Positions 1 to 10,471 of a stretch of 64,000 bases of DNA are shown here, piece after piece. A model generated the notes under the pieces. The model worked only from the letters and a program-made list of their open reading frames with translations. It was not told the DNA's origin and searched no databases. Source of the stretch: Pogonophryne albipinna (lineage: Eukaryota; Chordata; Actinopteri; Perciformes; Artedidraconidae). A program made the translations under genes and the position numbers. The stretch spans positions 4,914,299-4,978,298 of the forward strand of contig CM053244.1 of the NCBI GenBank assembly GCA_028583405.1. The letters run 5' to 3'. Position 1 is the first letter of the stretch. Each line of letters begins with the position of its first letter.

Positions 1-266
1 GAGGGCGGAACTCAGTAGGTTGTCTGTAAGAGTTTTTGTATGATCTGGAAACTTAAATTAATAAAAGGAGAAAATATTATGTCAATTCTTGGACCTTCTC
101 AAATATAACATATTTAATTACAGTTTCCAGATGTTAGAAGAGGCCATGAGACGATTGGGTCACACACAAGTTAGAGAGACAATGGTCCTTCTGATTTATC
201 AAAAGATGTATTCATGTTAAGTGAGCTGACTTCGAGGTTGGAGGAAGTTCAGAGAAGACCTTAGGG
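1..266. other. Left flank, upstream part of an interrupted LTR
   Basis: No coding sequence is recognised. The segment ends at the 8-bp target duplication (CCTTAGGG, 259-266) of the hAT inserted at 267. Before that insertion it was continuous with 1648 onward, so it is probably the upstream (U3) part of the LTR that ends at 2271. The 5' limit of that LTR is not visible. Confidence 0.4.
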
Positions 267-1639
267 CAGTGACCACCAACTGGCGGCCCGCGGGCCACAT
301 CCGGCCCGCCAGACATTCTCATCCGGCCCGCACGACGGGGGTGACTGTGGCGTTGGCGGAGTGGTTACTGCGTTCGCCCCCACCCATTTTTTTTTTACAA
401 CGTCTCGTGAGTAAGGTGCAGTACCGGAGTCCAACAGAGAGGCAGCAGCTGCGGGACAGTAGACTGCGTACTGCGAAACCTTCCTTGAAGAAGAAGAAGT
501 GATCCTTCGTTGTGAAGAGTCTGCTTTGTGCGCTCCGCACCACAGCAGCAGCCCCGCTGCGACAGAGTCCAACAGAGAGGCAGGAGCTGCGGGACAGTAG
601 CCTAGAAGCAGGGTTGGGTTGTAACGGAATATATGTAACGGCGTTACGTAATCAGAATACAAAAATCAAGTAGGCTAACTGTATTCAGCTGGCGTTACAT
701 TTGAAAAACGAGTAATCTGATTACAGTTACTTTCGTAAACCTGAAGTGAATACATTTTGGAATACTTATTGGAATTATTGGTGGAAAAGTTTCCTCACAA
801 AATGTAATATTCATTACCGGCAGAACTGTGTGCACACTGCACAGCGCTGCAGCATGTCTGTGAGGCCCCGCCCCCGCACGCAGATGAGAGAGAGAGAGAG
901 ATCTCTTTTAAAATATATTGAAAGTTAGAAACGGAGATGGTTAGATAAAATGTGCAAGATAACGTTGATGTAGCATTTCTTTATTTTCGAAATGATGACA
1001 TTTATAACGGGATTAAATCAAAGTGAATGGCCTGCTGCTGCTGAATGCATGGGGCAAGTGACTGGAACAAGTTTTAAAAGTTATTAAATTGTTTCAGATA
1101 ATAATAATAATAAATAATAATGATAATTCATTCTATTTAGGGGCGCCTTTCAAAGCACCCAAGGACACCTTACAATTCATAACATATTCTAAGGAAAGGT
1201 TTACAGTAGGAGAATGCAGTCCGGGTGATGTTTTTTATGTGGGGTGCAGATGAGAGGGAGCTGTCCAGAATGACACCAAGATGTTGTGTTTGAGTTCTTG
1301 ATACGCCATTAAAACAGTAAAACAAGTGTCTCCTGCTCACCAAAACATACCCATCTGTTATGGAAAAAGAAAGTATTCCAAAAGTATTCTAAAAGTAACC
1401 TGAACACGTTTTATAAGACACAAAACTGTAACTGTATTCTGATTACTTTCAGAGCATGTATTCAGTAATCAGTAACTGATTACATTTACAAAGTAACCCT
1501 CCCAACCCTGCCTAGAAGTGATCCTTCGTTAGCGTGAAGAGTCTGCTCAGCTTTATGCAGTACCTGTAACCCCCCCAGCCCGCGATAGTGTCTATTGGAT
1601 ACATTTTGGCCCTTGGACAAATGTAGTTGGTGATCCCTG
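267..1639. mobile_element. Non-autonomous hAT transposon, 1373 bp
   Basis: The ends are imperfect inverted repeats, CAGTGACCACCAACT on the left and AGTTGGTGATCCCTG on the right. They are flanked by a perfect 8-bp target-site duplication, CCTTAGGG (259-266 and 1640-1647), which is diagnostic of hAT transposition. No transposase is encoded. Short direct repeats around 427-480, 560-600 and 1511-1550 ('ccaacagagaggcag' and the segment after it) occur on both sides of a nested element at 609-1510. Confidence 0.9.
609..1510. mobile_element. Nested non-autonomous hAT, 902 bp
   Basis: The termini are CAGGGTTGGG and CCCAACCCTG, with an 8-bp duplication CCTAGAAG at 601-608 and 1511-1518. It lies wholly inside the hAT at 267-1639, so it is the younger of the two. 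The right-terminal region (about 1440-1510) matches the left end of the fragment at 54761 in inverse orientation, so this family has at least two copies in the window. The ORF at 746-928 inside it resembles nothing and is taken as chance. Confidence 0.9.
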
Positions 1640-2271
1640 CCTTAGGGTATAAGAACAGTTAACCTTTGTTAGTTAACTAATCCTAAGGATGTCATGAGAC
1701 GATGACGTTTAAACCTATACAAGTATAGCTTTCAGACAGGAAAACATGTGACCTTTGTGTGATAGGCTGCATGATCAAATGTGTGATCCCAGCTATACAT
1801 TGGTCATCTGTTAACATCTCCTTGTAAGAAGATGGGGCGAACCAGACGGAGTCAACGGCTGCTGACTCATTGCCTAGGGTCCCGCCCAGAAGTGAAACCG
1901 GCCAATGGAGAACTACCAGCTCACGGTCTAGGGCTCTCCCAGAAGTGAAATCGCCAATAACAAATAACTAGGGAGGAGCAACCGACACAACTCCTTAGGC
2001 TGTCCCAATGTTCATACTCGGCGCTGTCTTCTGACTGACTATCCTGAGACGTATCTCACACGGTAGTAGAATTCAGCCCGGAGTGCTTTGTATTTTGTAC
2101 TGTTGCAGGGTACTCTGTATTGTGTATTGTTGCTTTTTACCATTAAACTCAGCTTATTGCTTATCTCATTCCTCGGTGTTCGAGACCTTTCCTTGTAGGA
2201 GCCTACTCATCAACGGACGGCGCGGAGCAGAGGTGAACCTTCCACCACCGCCATTGGGTGGTGCTCCAACA
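1640..2271 (+). mobile_element. LTR of an endogenous retrovirus-like element (3' part)
   Basis: The last about 60 bp (ggcgcggagcagaggtg followed by a purine/pyrimidine stretch and ending in CAACA at 2271) resemble the ends of the LTRs at 28361, 45563 and 53681. An ATTAAA polyadenylation-type signal in the same context (ttttTACCATTAAA, about 2138-2148) lies at the same relative place as in those LTRs. No primer-binding site or internal region follows; a CA repeat begins at once, so this is a solo or truncated LTR. The U3 side was split by the hAT at 267. Confidence 0.6.
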
Positions 2272-2440
2272 ACACACACACACACACACATTTTTGCATT
2301 TCAAAGTATTGCTTGTTCATACAGTTGAATGTTGGAGCTTCACTGTGCACTGCTGAATGATGTATGTGCAGAGTTTGACCCTTGAAGGCTGTTTCTTCTG
2401 CTCTGAAATGGAATATATTTGTTACATATTAACTCCAAGT
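2272..2440. other. Short CA repeat and unassigned sequence
   Basis: A (CA)n tract at about 2272-2290 directly follows the LTR. The rest shows no recognisable feature. Confidence 0.5.
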
Positions 2441-3020
2441 AGGGAATGAGTCCTTACCCCAAGTGAAGGAGTTCAAGTATCTCGGGGTCTTGTTCTCGAG
2501 TGAGGGAACAATGGAGCGTGAGATGGGCCGGAGAATCAGAGCAGCGGGAGCGGTACTGCAGTGACTTTACCGCACCGTTGTGACGAAAAGGGAGCTGAGC
2601 CAGAAGGCAAAGCTCTCTCGGATACAAACGGCCGAGATGGGTTTTCTCCGCAGGGTTGCTGGCGTCTCCCTTAGGGATAAGGTGAGAAGTTCAGTCATCC
2701 GGGAGGGACTCGGAGTTGAACCGCTCCTCCTTCGCGTCGAAAGGAGCCAGTTGAGGTGGTTCGGGCACCTAGTTAGGATGCCACCTGGGCGTCTCCCTAG
2801 GGAGGTGTTCCAGGCACGTCCAGCTGGGAAGAGACCAAGGGGTGGACCTAGGACCAGGTGGAGGGATTATATCTCTTCGCTGGCCTGGGAGCGCCTTGGG
2901 ATCCCCCAGTCAAAGCTGGTTGATGTGGCCAGGGAAAAGAAAGTTTGGGGCTCTCTGCTGGAACTGCTACCCCCGCGACCCGACCACGGATAAGCGGGAG
3001 AAGATGGATGGATGGACATA
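2441..3020 (+). pseudogene. LINE reverse transcriptase C-terminus, 5'-truncated
   Basis: Translation gives the end of a fish LINE ORF2: a KEFKYLGVLF segment (about 2470-2500), then a basic stretch with RRVAG, LRWFGHLVR, and the proline/arginine-rich tail ending LLPPRPD at about 2990. Such tails end the reverse transcriptases of non-LTR elements of the RTE/Tx1/Rex type; I cannot fix the clade. The copy is dead: a stop follows the LQ near 2562, and residues normally found between KAKLS and RIQTAEM (about 25 codons) are missing. The 3' end is gatggatggatgga, a typical simple-repeat tail. A 65-bp piece of the same region recurs at 60909-60972. Confidence 0.85.
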
Positions 3021-3778
3021 TTAATAGAATTTTAGATTTTTTTATTTGATTTTGGATTTGTGAATAGGAGGAGTTGTAGATGGAAAACATAGCAAACACT
3101 AATTATTAAAAGTAGAGTATTTCATTTTATATACGGTAATACTAAGGAGGCATAGGCCTATATGATGATATAATGTTTGACATTATTGATATTAAAAAAG
3201 TGATTTGTTTTCCATGTCATTCGTGTGTTTTTCTTATCAGAAAGTGAAGTTATTTATTTGTAAGCTCCAAATCCAAATGTTTCCCTCAATGGCCTTTGTG
3301 CCCTGGCATGTGGCCTTTGCGCCCTGAAAAAACGTGTGACACCAAAGGCCAAATGGCCTTGCCCCTAAAATGACGAAAATCCAAGCCTGGCAGCTACGCT
3401 CACTTTATTGTAAAAAGCACTCTGTCTACTCTTTATCCGGTCTTCTTGTATTTTACTCTCCTCTTCATGTATTTTACTCTCCTCTTCTTATCTTCATCAT
3501 TTTACATCTGCTCTACAACGTTGTCTCTCCTTGTCCATCTCTCTTTCTTAAATAAAAAGTAGCCTAAGGCTGTGCGGCATCCATTATGAGAACACTCGGC
3601 CAACTTCTCAACAAAGATATTTTAAAAGTTTCTTAGTGTCCAAAAAGTTCTTCACATCTTTTTAAAATGCTCTTCAGAAAATGTCCTTTGTGGTGTGACA
3701 TTTGAAGGAAATGAGAAAATAGTTTTCATGTTATTTCTCAATATAACTGAAGGTTGTTTTCCTAAGCTCTAAGCATAG
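3021..3778. other. Unassigned non-coding DNA
   Basis: AT-rich DNA without a recognisable gene. A run of repeats of the word 'tggcctttg' occurs at 3288-3360. The small ORFs here have no family resemblance. Confidence 0.5.
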
Positions 3779-3960
3779 TGTTATATTTCACACAGGCTCC
3801 GCCCTCTACTGGACTCTATGGGTACTACTCTATCATGCTGTGCGTGCTTTCACCTACTGAGTTACGTAAACGTAGCCGGCCAATCGGGGCGAGCCTACCT
3901 GAATGCGCGCGCAGGCCCACAGTATATAAAGGCGGCTACACCCGCCGCCCACTATCCTTT
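3779..3960 (+). repeat. DIRS left terminal repeat
   Basis: Begins at about gttatatttcacacagg and runs through ggctccgccctctactgg to gccgcccactatcc. The segment 3793-3957 is repeated in inverse orientation at about 9403-9570 with only a few differences. TATATAA at about 3922-3928 may serve as a promoter. Confidence 0.9.
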
Positions 3961-4017
3961 TTCTCTTCAGACGAGCTGACAACCGAAGAGTTAAACGCAC
4001 GAAGATTAGAAGGAAAA

Positions 4018-4403
4018 ATGGACTCACCATTAATGGAAGCTCGGCCATGCACCTGCCCTGGTTTGATCACGGGCGTCACCACCTCTGCTTAGAGTGTTTG
4101 GGGGACCAGGATATGGCCGAGGCGGTGCCATTCACGTCGCCATTCCAGCGGGGCGGATGGCTCCGTTTGCCGTTGTCGGTCACTTCCGGGTCCGGTCCAT
4201 GGAGGTCCACCGCCCTAGGTGATGACCATGGCGGCGGAGCGCAGCTCCTCCCAGCGGGCAGCAGGCTGGGCAGGGAGCTGAAAACAGCTCTGCCACGCTA
4301 CTGCGTGACAAGGCAACTGCAAATAAACACGGGTGTGTTGGGCATCTCCTCGCTCATTGCGGGAGATGCCCCCACCTCACCAGATCAGAGCGATTATTTG
4401 TAG
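4018..4403 (+). pseudogene. DIRS gag-like ORF remnant
   Basis: A start codon at 4018 follows the terminal repeat by about 60 bp. After one frameshift near 4045-4050 the product shows a CPWF..HHLCLECLG motif. This is the short Cys/His motif (C..C..G) near the N-terminus of DIRS gag proteins, thought to bind nucleic acid. The reading frame closes at 4403 and no longer gag ORF can be followed downstream. In intact elements gag packages the RNA. This copy is non-functional. Confidence 0.7.
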
Positions 4404-4715
4404 CTTGATCGTGGCCTCCGCCGTTGTCTGCCGTGTGATATCCCGGTGAGGGATCACGCCGCATGGCAGTTTCCAAAAGGACCGTGTTGTCCCAGGCCGG
4501 GAGCCCCCGTGTTTACGGAAGGGCTCTTTGGATCGATCTCCTTGGTTACATGGGTGAGGAGTAGTCGCAGCGTGGCTGCTTCTTGCTCATCCCCAGAGGA
4601 AATAACACTGTCCCACACTCCCCGCCCCCTCTGTAAACTCCAGTATAGGAGCCAGCAGGTGGGCGCGTGCAGGTGAGTGGAATAAACCGAAGTGCTGTCA
4701 AAACACTGCGGGTTC

Positions 4716-5815
4716 AAGAGAGAGTGATGTGTGTGTGAGAAACGCATTCAGTGAAAACGATTGCATTTATCCCAGAGTAAGAGTCATCTCTCTCCACATT
4801 TCCACTTTTCACCATAATGTCCGTTTCAAAGAGACGGCATTAGGACATAGCCGCGGCCCCATGGGAGCGTGCCGCGGTGCGTTCAAGGACCTCAGTAGAA
4901 AATCGACCCTTTTCTGTGCCAGCCCCTATGCCAAAACTCCCTTCTTATGGAAAGGTTTGGCAGCGGAGTAGGCCACCAGAGAATACTACAGCTTCTTAGC
5001 TTTGGCTCCACAGCTGCTGGCATGTCCCCTGAACACAGTTTTGTGGGGAATGGAAGCCCCACAAAAGCTGTGTACTGACAGAGTAGAGTAGAGGGGCAGG
5101 ACACTGAGACTGGGTTACTCACTCAAGCTTTGCAGCGTCCCTCCTCCATTCAGGGGCAATAGAGAGTCAAATCTATCATCCTGGGAGGAGATAGGTTTCC
5201 TTTCAACAGGAAGTCGAAAAGAGGCCCACGTATTGTAACCCTAGTTCTAGAGTGATGTGTGTGTGTGAAAAATGCATTTAGTAAAGACTATGGCATTTAT
5301 CCCAGAGTAAGAGTCATCTCTCTCCACAATTCCACATTTTCCCATAATGTCTCGTTGAGATCGGCAAGGCCGTTTTCATACGATGTTAATTGGACACCCA
5401 TTATGAGGCGCGGCCCCCGTGAGAGTGGCCGCGGTGCGTTCAGGGACCTCCGCAGAAGAACAGTGGGTTACGTAGTGTAACTCTAGTTCTAGAGTGATAT
5501 GTGTGTGTAAAATGCATTCAGTAAAAACGAGTGCATTTATCCCAGAGTAAGAGTCATCTCTCTCCACATTCCACATTTCGCCATAATGTCAGTTTCAAAG
5601 AGACGGCATTATGACGACCCCCCCCCGAGAGCGGGCTGCGGTGCGTTCATGGACAGAAGAAGCTCAGATTAATGCCTCTTTCTCTCTGAGAGAAAACAGC
5701 ATTATGGCGGCGCGCGCACTCTCACGGTGCGTGCCGTGGTGTGTTCAGGGACCTCAGTGAAAAATCGGCCGTTTTGTTCTCTGAGTGGAAACTGCATTAT
5801 AGAAAAACGGCCCTT
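4716..5815 (+). repeat. Segmental duplications inside the DIRS element
   Basis: Two kinds of block are repeated. Block A (gtgatgtgtgtgtgagaaa through tttatcccagagtaagag to the 'ccgcggtgcgttca' word) occurs at about 4724-4905, 5252-5450 and 5492-5655. Block B (about 4920-5215, encoding the start of the RT region) recurs at about 5816-6105. Divergence between copies is visible but modest. The original gag/RT junction has been expanded by unequal exchange or template switching. No intact ORF crosses the region. Confidence 0.8.
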
Positions 5816-7624
5816 TCTGTGTCAGCCCCCCATGGGTCAAACTTCCTTTTATGGAGGGTTTGACGGCGGAGTGGGCCACCAGAGAGTACCACAGCCTCAT
5901 AGCTGCGGCTCCGCAGCTGATTGCACATCCCCTAACACAATGTTATGGGGAATGGAAAATCAGTGGTGTATTAACAGGGCGGACGGACAGGACACTGAGA
6001 CTGGGTTATTCACTCCAGTTTTGCAGCATCCCTCCTCCGTTCAGAGGCATGAGAGAGGCAAATCTGTCATCCCAGGAGGAGATAGGTTTCCTCTCGGCAT
6101 GTGCACTCTCAAGTCAGAGAGAAGGGGCACTATTCCCTGTACTTCCTGGTTCCCAAGAAGACAGGAGAATTCAGGCCCATTCTGGATCTTCAAATGCCTG
6201 CACCAGCACATTGCATGCAAGAAGTTCCATATGTTAACTATGAAACAGTTACTGGGACTGGTGCAGCCAGGCGATTGGTTCACAACCATCGACCTGAAGA
6301 ACGCTTACTTTCATGGCGAAATTGCTCCAAAACACAGAAAGTATTTGCGTTTTGCCTTCCAGGGTCTACGAGTACAACAGACTGACGTTCGGCTACTCCC
6401 TATCCCCACGCACGCTACGGCGCTGCAACCGCTGCGGGACCATGACATGAGGGTGTTCTTCTATCTGGGCGACCTCATAGTCATGGCCAGGTCCAGGGAA
6501 TGGGCAATGTTTCACACAGCCCAATTGATCCTACACCTAACCAAGTTGGGTTGAAAAAGAGTTGCGGTCAATTGGAAGAAGAGCTCCCCCATACCTCACC
6601 AGCAGGTAGAATATCTGGGGGTGATGCTCGATGCAGGCAGACTACGTGCCACCCTGACAGAAAGCAGACAGGCATCCCTGCTGCGGGCAGTCTGCAGGCT
6701 GTGTCAGGGGGCGACGGTGACAGCTTTGATCATCATGCAGACTTTGGGTCTCATGACGGCTGCTCACTCCGTAGTGCCACTCGGACTTCTGCATGCACGT
6801 CGCATACAGAGGTGGCTTACCGGCCTTCGTTTAGATCTCAAGACACAAACGACGTCTGGTGATCATCCCCCCCTCAGTAGAGAGCAACCTCCGATTCTGG
6901 GGGTCCCCAGAGAATCTGCGGAGGGGAGCTCCACTGGGGCAAGTGACCTCCTATATCACAGTCTTTACAGACGCTTCAGTGACAGGATGGGGGGGGGACG
7001 TGCCAAGAGAGAGCTGTAGGTGGTTGCTGGCCTCTGACAGAGGCTCGGCACAGCAACCTCCTGGAGCTGCAAGCAGTGATGCTGGTCCTACAGCACTTCA
7101 AACCCTTAATACAGGGCAAACATGTGCTAGTGAGGAGCGACAACCGCACCACAGTGGCGTACATCAACAGGCAAGGCGGAGTCCGCTCAATAGCCTTGTT
7201 GACCGCAGCAGAGAACCTATGGTTGTGGGTTTCACAGATTGTGTTGTCTCTAAGGGCCCTGCACATCCCGGGACGGGAGAACGGGGGGGCCGACCTCATG
7301 TCAAGAGGCGGACCCCTGCCAGACGAGTGGAGGCTTCACCCGGAGGTGGTGAAGCAGTTCTGGACTCAGTTTGGGAGAGCAGAGGTGGACCTGTTCGCCA
7401 ATCGGCGCAACAGCCACTGTGCCCTGTGGTTCTCCCTGGCCCGGTGGGACAATCCGCCCTTGGGGGTGGACGCATTTGCACACGAGCCATGGCCAAGGAA
7501 GCTGCTTTACGCCTTTCCACCGCTGCACCTTATCCCCCCCCTTCTGGATAGGGTGAGGCGGGAGCAGCTGTCAGTCATCCTAGTGGCCCCAGATCGCCGC
7601 CTGGCGCCGTGGTACGCGGGGTAA
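5816..7624 (+). pseudogene. DIRS reverse transcriptase - RNase H
   Basis: RT blocks are recognisable across several frames: LRLGYSLQFC (about 5995-6030), YFLVPKKTGEFRPILDL (about 6140-6190), TTIDLKNAYFH (about 6282-6313) and the active-site box at 6462-6473. That box reads YLGD where family members have YxDD, so one catalytic aspartate is lost. RNase H follows: VFTDASVTGWGG (about 6961-6996), then the continuous ORF 7076-7624 with SDNRTTVAYINRQGG and LHIPGRENGGADLMSRG, ending with the conserved VDLFA..N segment that links to the recombinase. At least three frameshifts separate these blocks. The enzyme would copy element RNA into DNA; this copy cannot. Confidence 0.9.
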
Positions 7625-8782
7625 CACAGATGATGGTGGGCCAGCCCTGGGCTATTCCTCAGGTCTGGGGAGCGCTGTCTCAGGAAGCAGGGGCAATAGG
7701 GGCGTTACCCACTCTGGGCCAACCTCCAGGCTTGGCTCCTCAGAGGGACAGGCTGAGACAGGTGGGGCTGTCTGACAACGTTATTCAGACTATCCAAGCA
7801 GCAGGAGCAGGATCCACCACAGCCTGTTACAGGCCAAAGTGGGCAGGATTCCGGCGATGGTGTGAAGGAAGGAGTCTAGAGCCTCTGTCATGCACGCTGG
7901 GCTCTATTCTTACCTACTTACAGATACTGGTGGACAGGGGGCTGGCTCATTCCACAATTAAGGTGTATGCAGCAGCCATTTCGTCCTGCCATGAGGGATT
8001 TGGAGGCAGGTCAGCCTTCAGTCAGCCGCGTATGTCGCGGTTTTTGCAGGGGGTCAGGAGGCAGCGCCCAGTAGTGCACGCCTCCGCCCCACAGTGGGAC
8101 CTGCCGTTGGTGCTCGAGGCTCTGGTCACAGAACCATTTGAGCCCCTGGAGCTCTCCTCCCTAAAAGCACTGTCATGGAAGACAGCATTGCTACTTGCCT
8201 TGACTTCGGCCAAAAGAGTGTCCGAGCTGACCGCTCTGTCGGTGCACCCAAGCTGCCTTTTGATCCGGGGTGACCGTAGCGGGCGACACTCAGACCGAAC
8301 CCCTCCTTTACTCCTAAGAGCCTAAGGAGTTCGTTCAGGTCAAGGGCTATTCAGTTAGGTGGCTTTAATCTTCCACCCCATATTGAGGCCAGGGAGGCTA
8401 AATTGCACCTCCTCTGCCCAGTGCGTGCGCTAGCATGTTATGTAGAGCGCACGGCTGCCATTAGACGCACTGAACAGCTGTTTGTGTGCTTTGGGGATGG
8501 TGTGGCTAGAAAAGCTCTCTCCAAGAAGCGCCTAACAGGATGGATGGCTATGCGTGTGCATTACACATGCCTATGGACGGGCGGGGAGAGCCCTCCCCAC
8601 TGGGGTCCGTACGCATTCTACACGGGCTGTGTCAAACAGCCTTATTCAGCAGCGTGAGTGTAGAAGATATATGCACGTCGGCGTCTTGGTCTACGCCAGG
8701 CTCCTTCATAAAATGTTATCTCCTGGACATGTCTGGCTCCTTCTCGTCGTCTGTGCTTGCCGAGGCAACGCATGACTGGTGA
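7609..8782 (+). pseudogene. DIRS tyrosine recombinase (YR)
   Basis: The main frame (7609-8325) carries the SAM-like N-terminal half (TACYRPKWAGFRRWC, HSTIKVYAAAI) and the first catalytic arginine in SAKRVSEL (codon about 8214). After a frameshift the protein continues in 8403-8560 and then in a third frame with HSTRAVS (H and R of the HxxR box, codons about 8613 and 8622) and FIKCYLLD (probable nucleophile tyrosine, about 8716). The R-HxxR-Y set is therefore still legible but spread over at least two frameshifts. The family integrates the circular DNA intermediate without leaving a target duplication. Confidence 0.9.
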
Positions 8783-9266
8783 GAGGGGGGGTGGCTGTGG
8801 GTCAGCAGGTGTCTGACCCCCCCCCCTGGACATAAAGCACTTGTGTTTTCCCATGCTCCTGAGGGACTCGGGAGACATGGTGCGCAATCAGCCCCATACA
8901 GGGCTGGAGGCAGGCTGGGAGAGCCTTCCTCACTATTGTCCATGCCCACTCTACACGGAGCGTGTGTGAGTGTGGGGGACGTGGTGCACTTATGTTTTCC
9001 CATGCTCCTGAGGGACCTGGGGAACATGGTGCGCGGTAGGCTCCAGACGACGTCTCCGCACAGATCTTTTCCATGCACACTCTACACGAGGTAAGCGTGT
9101 GTGAGTGTGCTTTATCCAAATTGCGGCCCCAACTTCTCTACGGTTACAACCGGATGGCAGGAAGTGGGGATGCAATGGATGTTAGCCAAAAGCCGGTCAG
9201 GGACGGTGTGGTGGGTCGATGTTGTTGGATGACAGGGCGTGTATACATCGGGGCTCCGCCCACTGT
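8783..9266 (+). repeat. DIRS 3' untranslated region with internal repeat
   Basis: No coding. A segment of about 60 bp beginning ttttcccatgctcctgaggga occurs twice (8847-8905 and 8996-9055), and ACTCTACACG words recur at 8948 and 9077. The ORFs on both strands here are by-products of these repeats. Confidence 0.6.
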
Positions 9267-9373
9267 ACCCATAGAGTCCAGTAGAGGGCGGAGCCTGTGT
9301 GAAATATAACAGGGGGTTACGTATTGTAACCCTAGTTATATAAGCACAGGCGGAGCCCTCTACCTGGGGGCCC
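9267..9373 (+). repeat. DIRS internal complementary region
   Basis: 9267-9312 is the reverse complement of the left terminus (3779-3825). It is followed after a few G residues by the reverse complement of the right terminus (about 9560-9613). In DIRS elements this region templates completion of the ends and marks the junction in the circular intermediate. Confidence 0.88.
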
Positions 9374-9399
9374 TGTCTTTCCTAGTCCGCTCGCTGAAG

Positions 9400-9613
9400 A
9401 GTGTATAGGATAGTGGGCGGCGGGTGTAGCCGCCTTTATATACTGTGGGCCTGCGCGCGCATTCAGGTAGGCTCGCCCCGATTGGCCGGCTACGTTTACG
9501 TAAACTCAGTAGGTGAAAGCACGCACAGCATGATAGAGAGTAGTACCCATAGAGTCCAGTAGAGGGCTCCGCCTGTGCTTATATAACTAGGGTTACAATA
9601 CGTAACGCCCTGT
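9400..9613 (-). repeat. DIRS right terminal repeat (inverted)
   Basis: 9403-9570 is the inverted copy of 3793-3957. It is extended by a right-end-specific tail, cttatataactagggtta to acgtaacgccctgt, whose inverse is found in the internal complementary region. Confidence 0.9.
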
Positions 9614-9803
9614 TTCAGTATATGGTTAGAAGTTGTTCTACATTCATACAATATATAACTTCAGATGAGGAATTATATTGTGTTTAATATGTTTAAAATT
9701 CATTTGAACTTTATGTGAAACAACATTAAATATTAGGATGTAGAATCCCCCCTTTCTTCTGTTCCTGTATTTTCTAATAATGTAATAAAACGAAACAGAT
9801 GGC

Positions 9804-9833
9804 ATATGTGACCCGCTCTATCGAAATCAGTCG
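9804..9833 (+). repeat. Left terminal inverted repeat
   Basis: ATATGTGACC followed by CGCTCTATCGAAATCAGTCG. It matches the reverse complement of 14483-14512 at 29 of 30 positions; similarity stops abruptly after AGTCG. Confidence 0.85.
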
Positions 9834-9907
9834 GAAGTCGCAACGGCTCATTTCGAAATAAACGTGGATTTGTATAAAAAACTCGTTTTTCGGGGTTCGG
9901 GTGTTTT

Positions 9908-10231
9908 GTTTGATTTTAAATAAACAAAGTCTTGGCTTTCAGAATATGAAAATATTATTGTCAAAATCACACGATAAATACATTTTTGAAGCTTGTAAAG
10001 GGACGAAGACGGCTCTCACTCGCACTCTGCTGTTCCTCACGCCGCCCCCCCTCCCTCCGGCTGAAATTATGAATGTAAGCGTATAGTAATCATAGATAAC
10101 ACGGCAAGGTCCCGTTACAGTTTGTTTTCATCTGATTTCAAATAAACAAAGTCTTGACTCTCAGAATATTAAACTTGTTTCGTCAAATTCAGATGATAAA
10201 TATAACTTTGAAGCTTGTAACGGGAAGATGA
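9908..10231 (+). repeat. Tandem duplication of about 100 bp in the transposon 5' region
   Basis: A segment containing 'aaataaacaaagtcttg' and 'tttgaagcttgtaa' occurs at about 9908-10008 and again 222 bp further on at about 10130-10231, with scattered substitutions. It lies upstream of the first exon and could carry promoter or transposase-binding sites. That role is inference from position only. Confidence 0.7.
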
Positions 10232-10471
10232 CAGGCGGAGAACGGAGTAACGTAACGTCACAGCTGACATAACAACAGCCGCTGTTTCTTGTCAGTGTTT
10301 ACCCGGGAAACAAACACAATAGACACAAACGCAAAAATACACAAACACACACACTATACACACCAACATTATTCCTCGCGACCTTCCCCCAGTAATCCGA
10401 AACAAACATATTTTTCCTCCGTAGACCTACTACTTGATAATTTGATTAGCCGCTAACAATTAATCAGATCG

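Larger units (their letters stand above)
3779..9613 (+). mobile_element. DIRS-type retrotransposon, structurally complete
   Basis: All structural parts of a DIRS element are present in order. They are a left terminal repeat, a gag remnant, reverse transcriptase/RNase H, a tyrosine recombinase, an internal complementary region, and a right terminal repeat inverted relative to the left. The internal region (9267-9365) contains the reverse complement of the left end joined directly to the reverse complement of the right end, as expected when the element passes through a circle. There is no target duplication, consistent with recombinase-mediated insertion. The copy is defective: every coding region carries frameshifts and the RT motif is altered. 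Its length of about 5.8 kb is normal for the group. Confidence 0.93.

Noticed and set aside
6859..7551. 230-aa ORF overlapping the RNase H region
   Set aside because: Only its start carries RNase H sequence (TDASVTGWGG). After a frameshift the true frame is 7076-7624, and the rest is a shadow.
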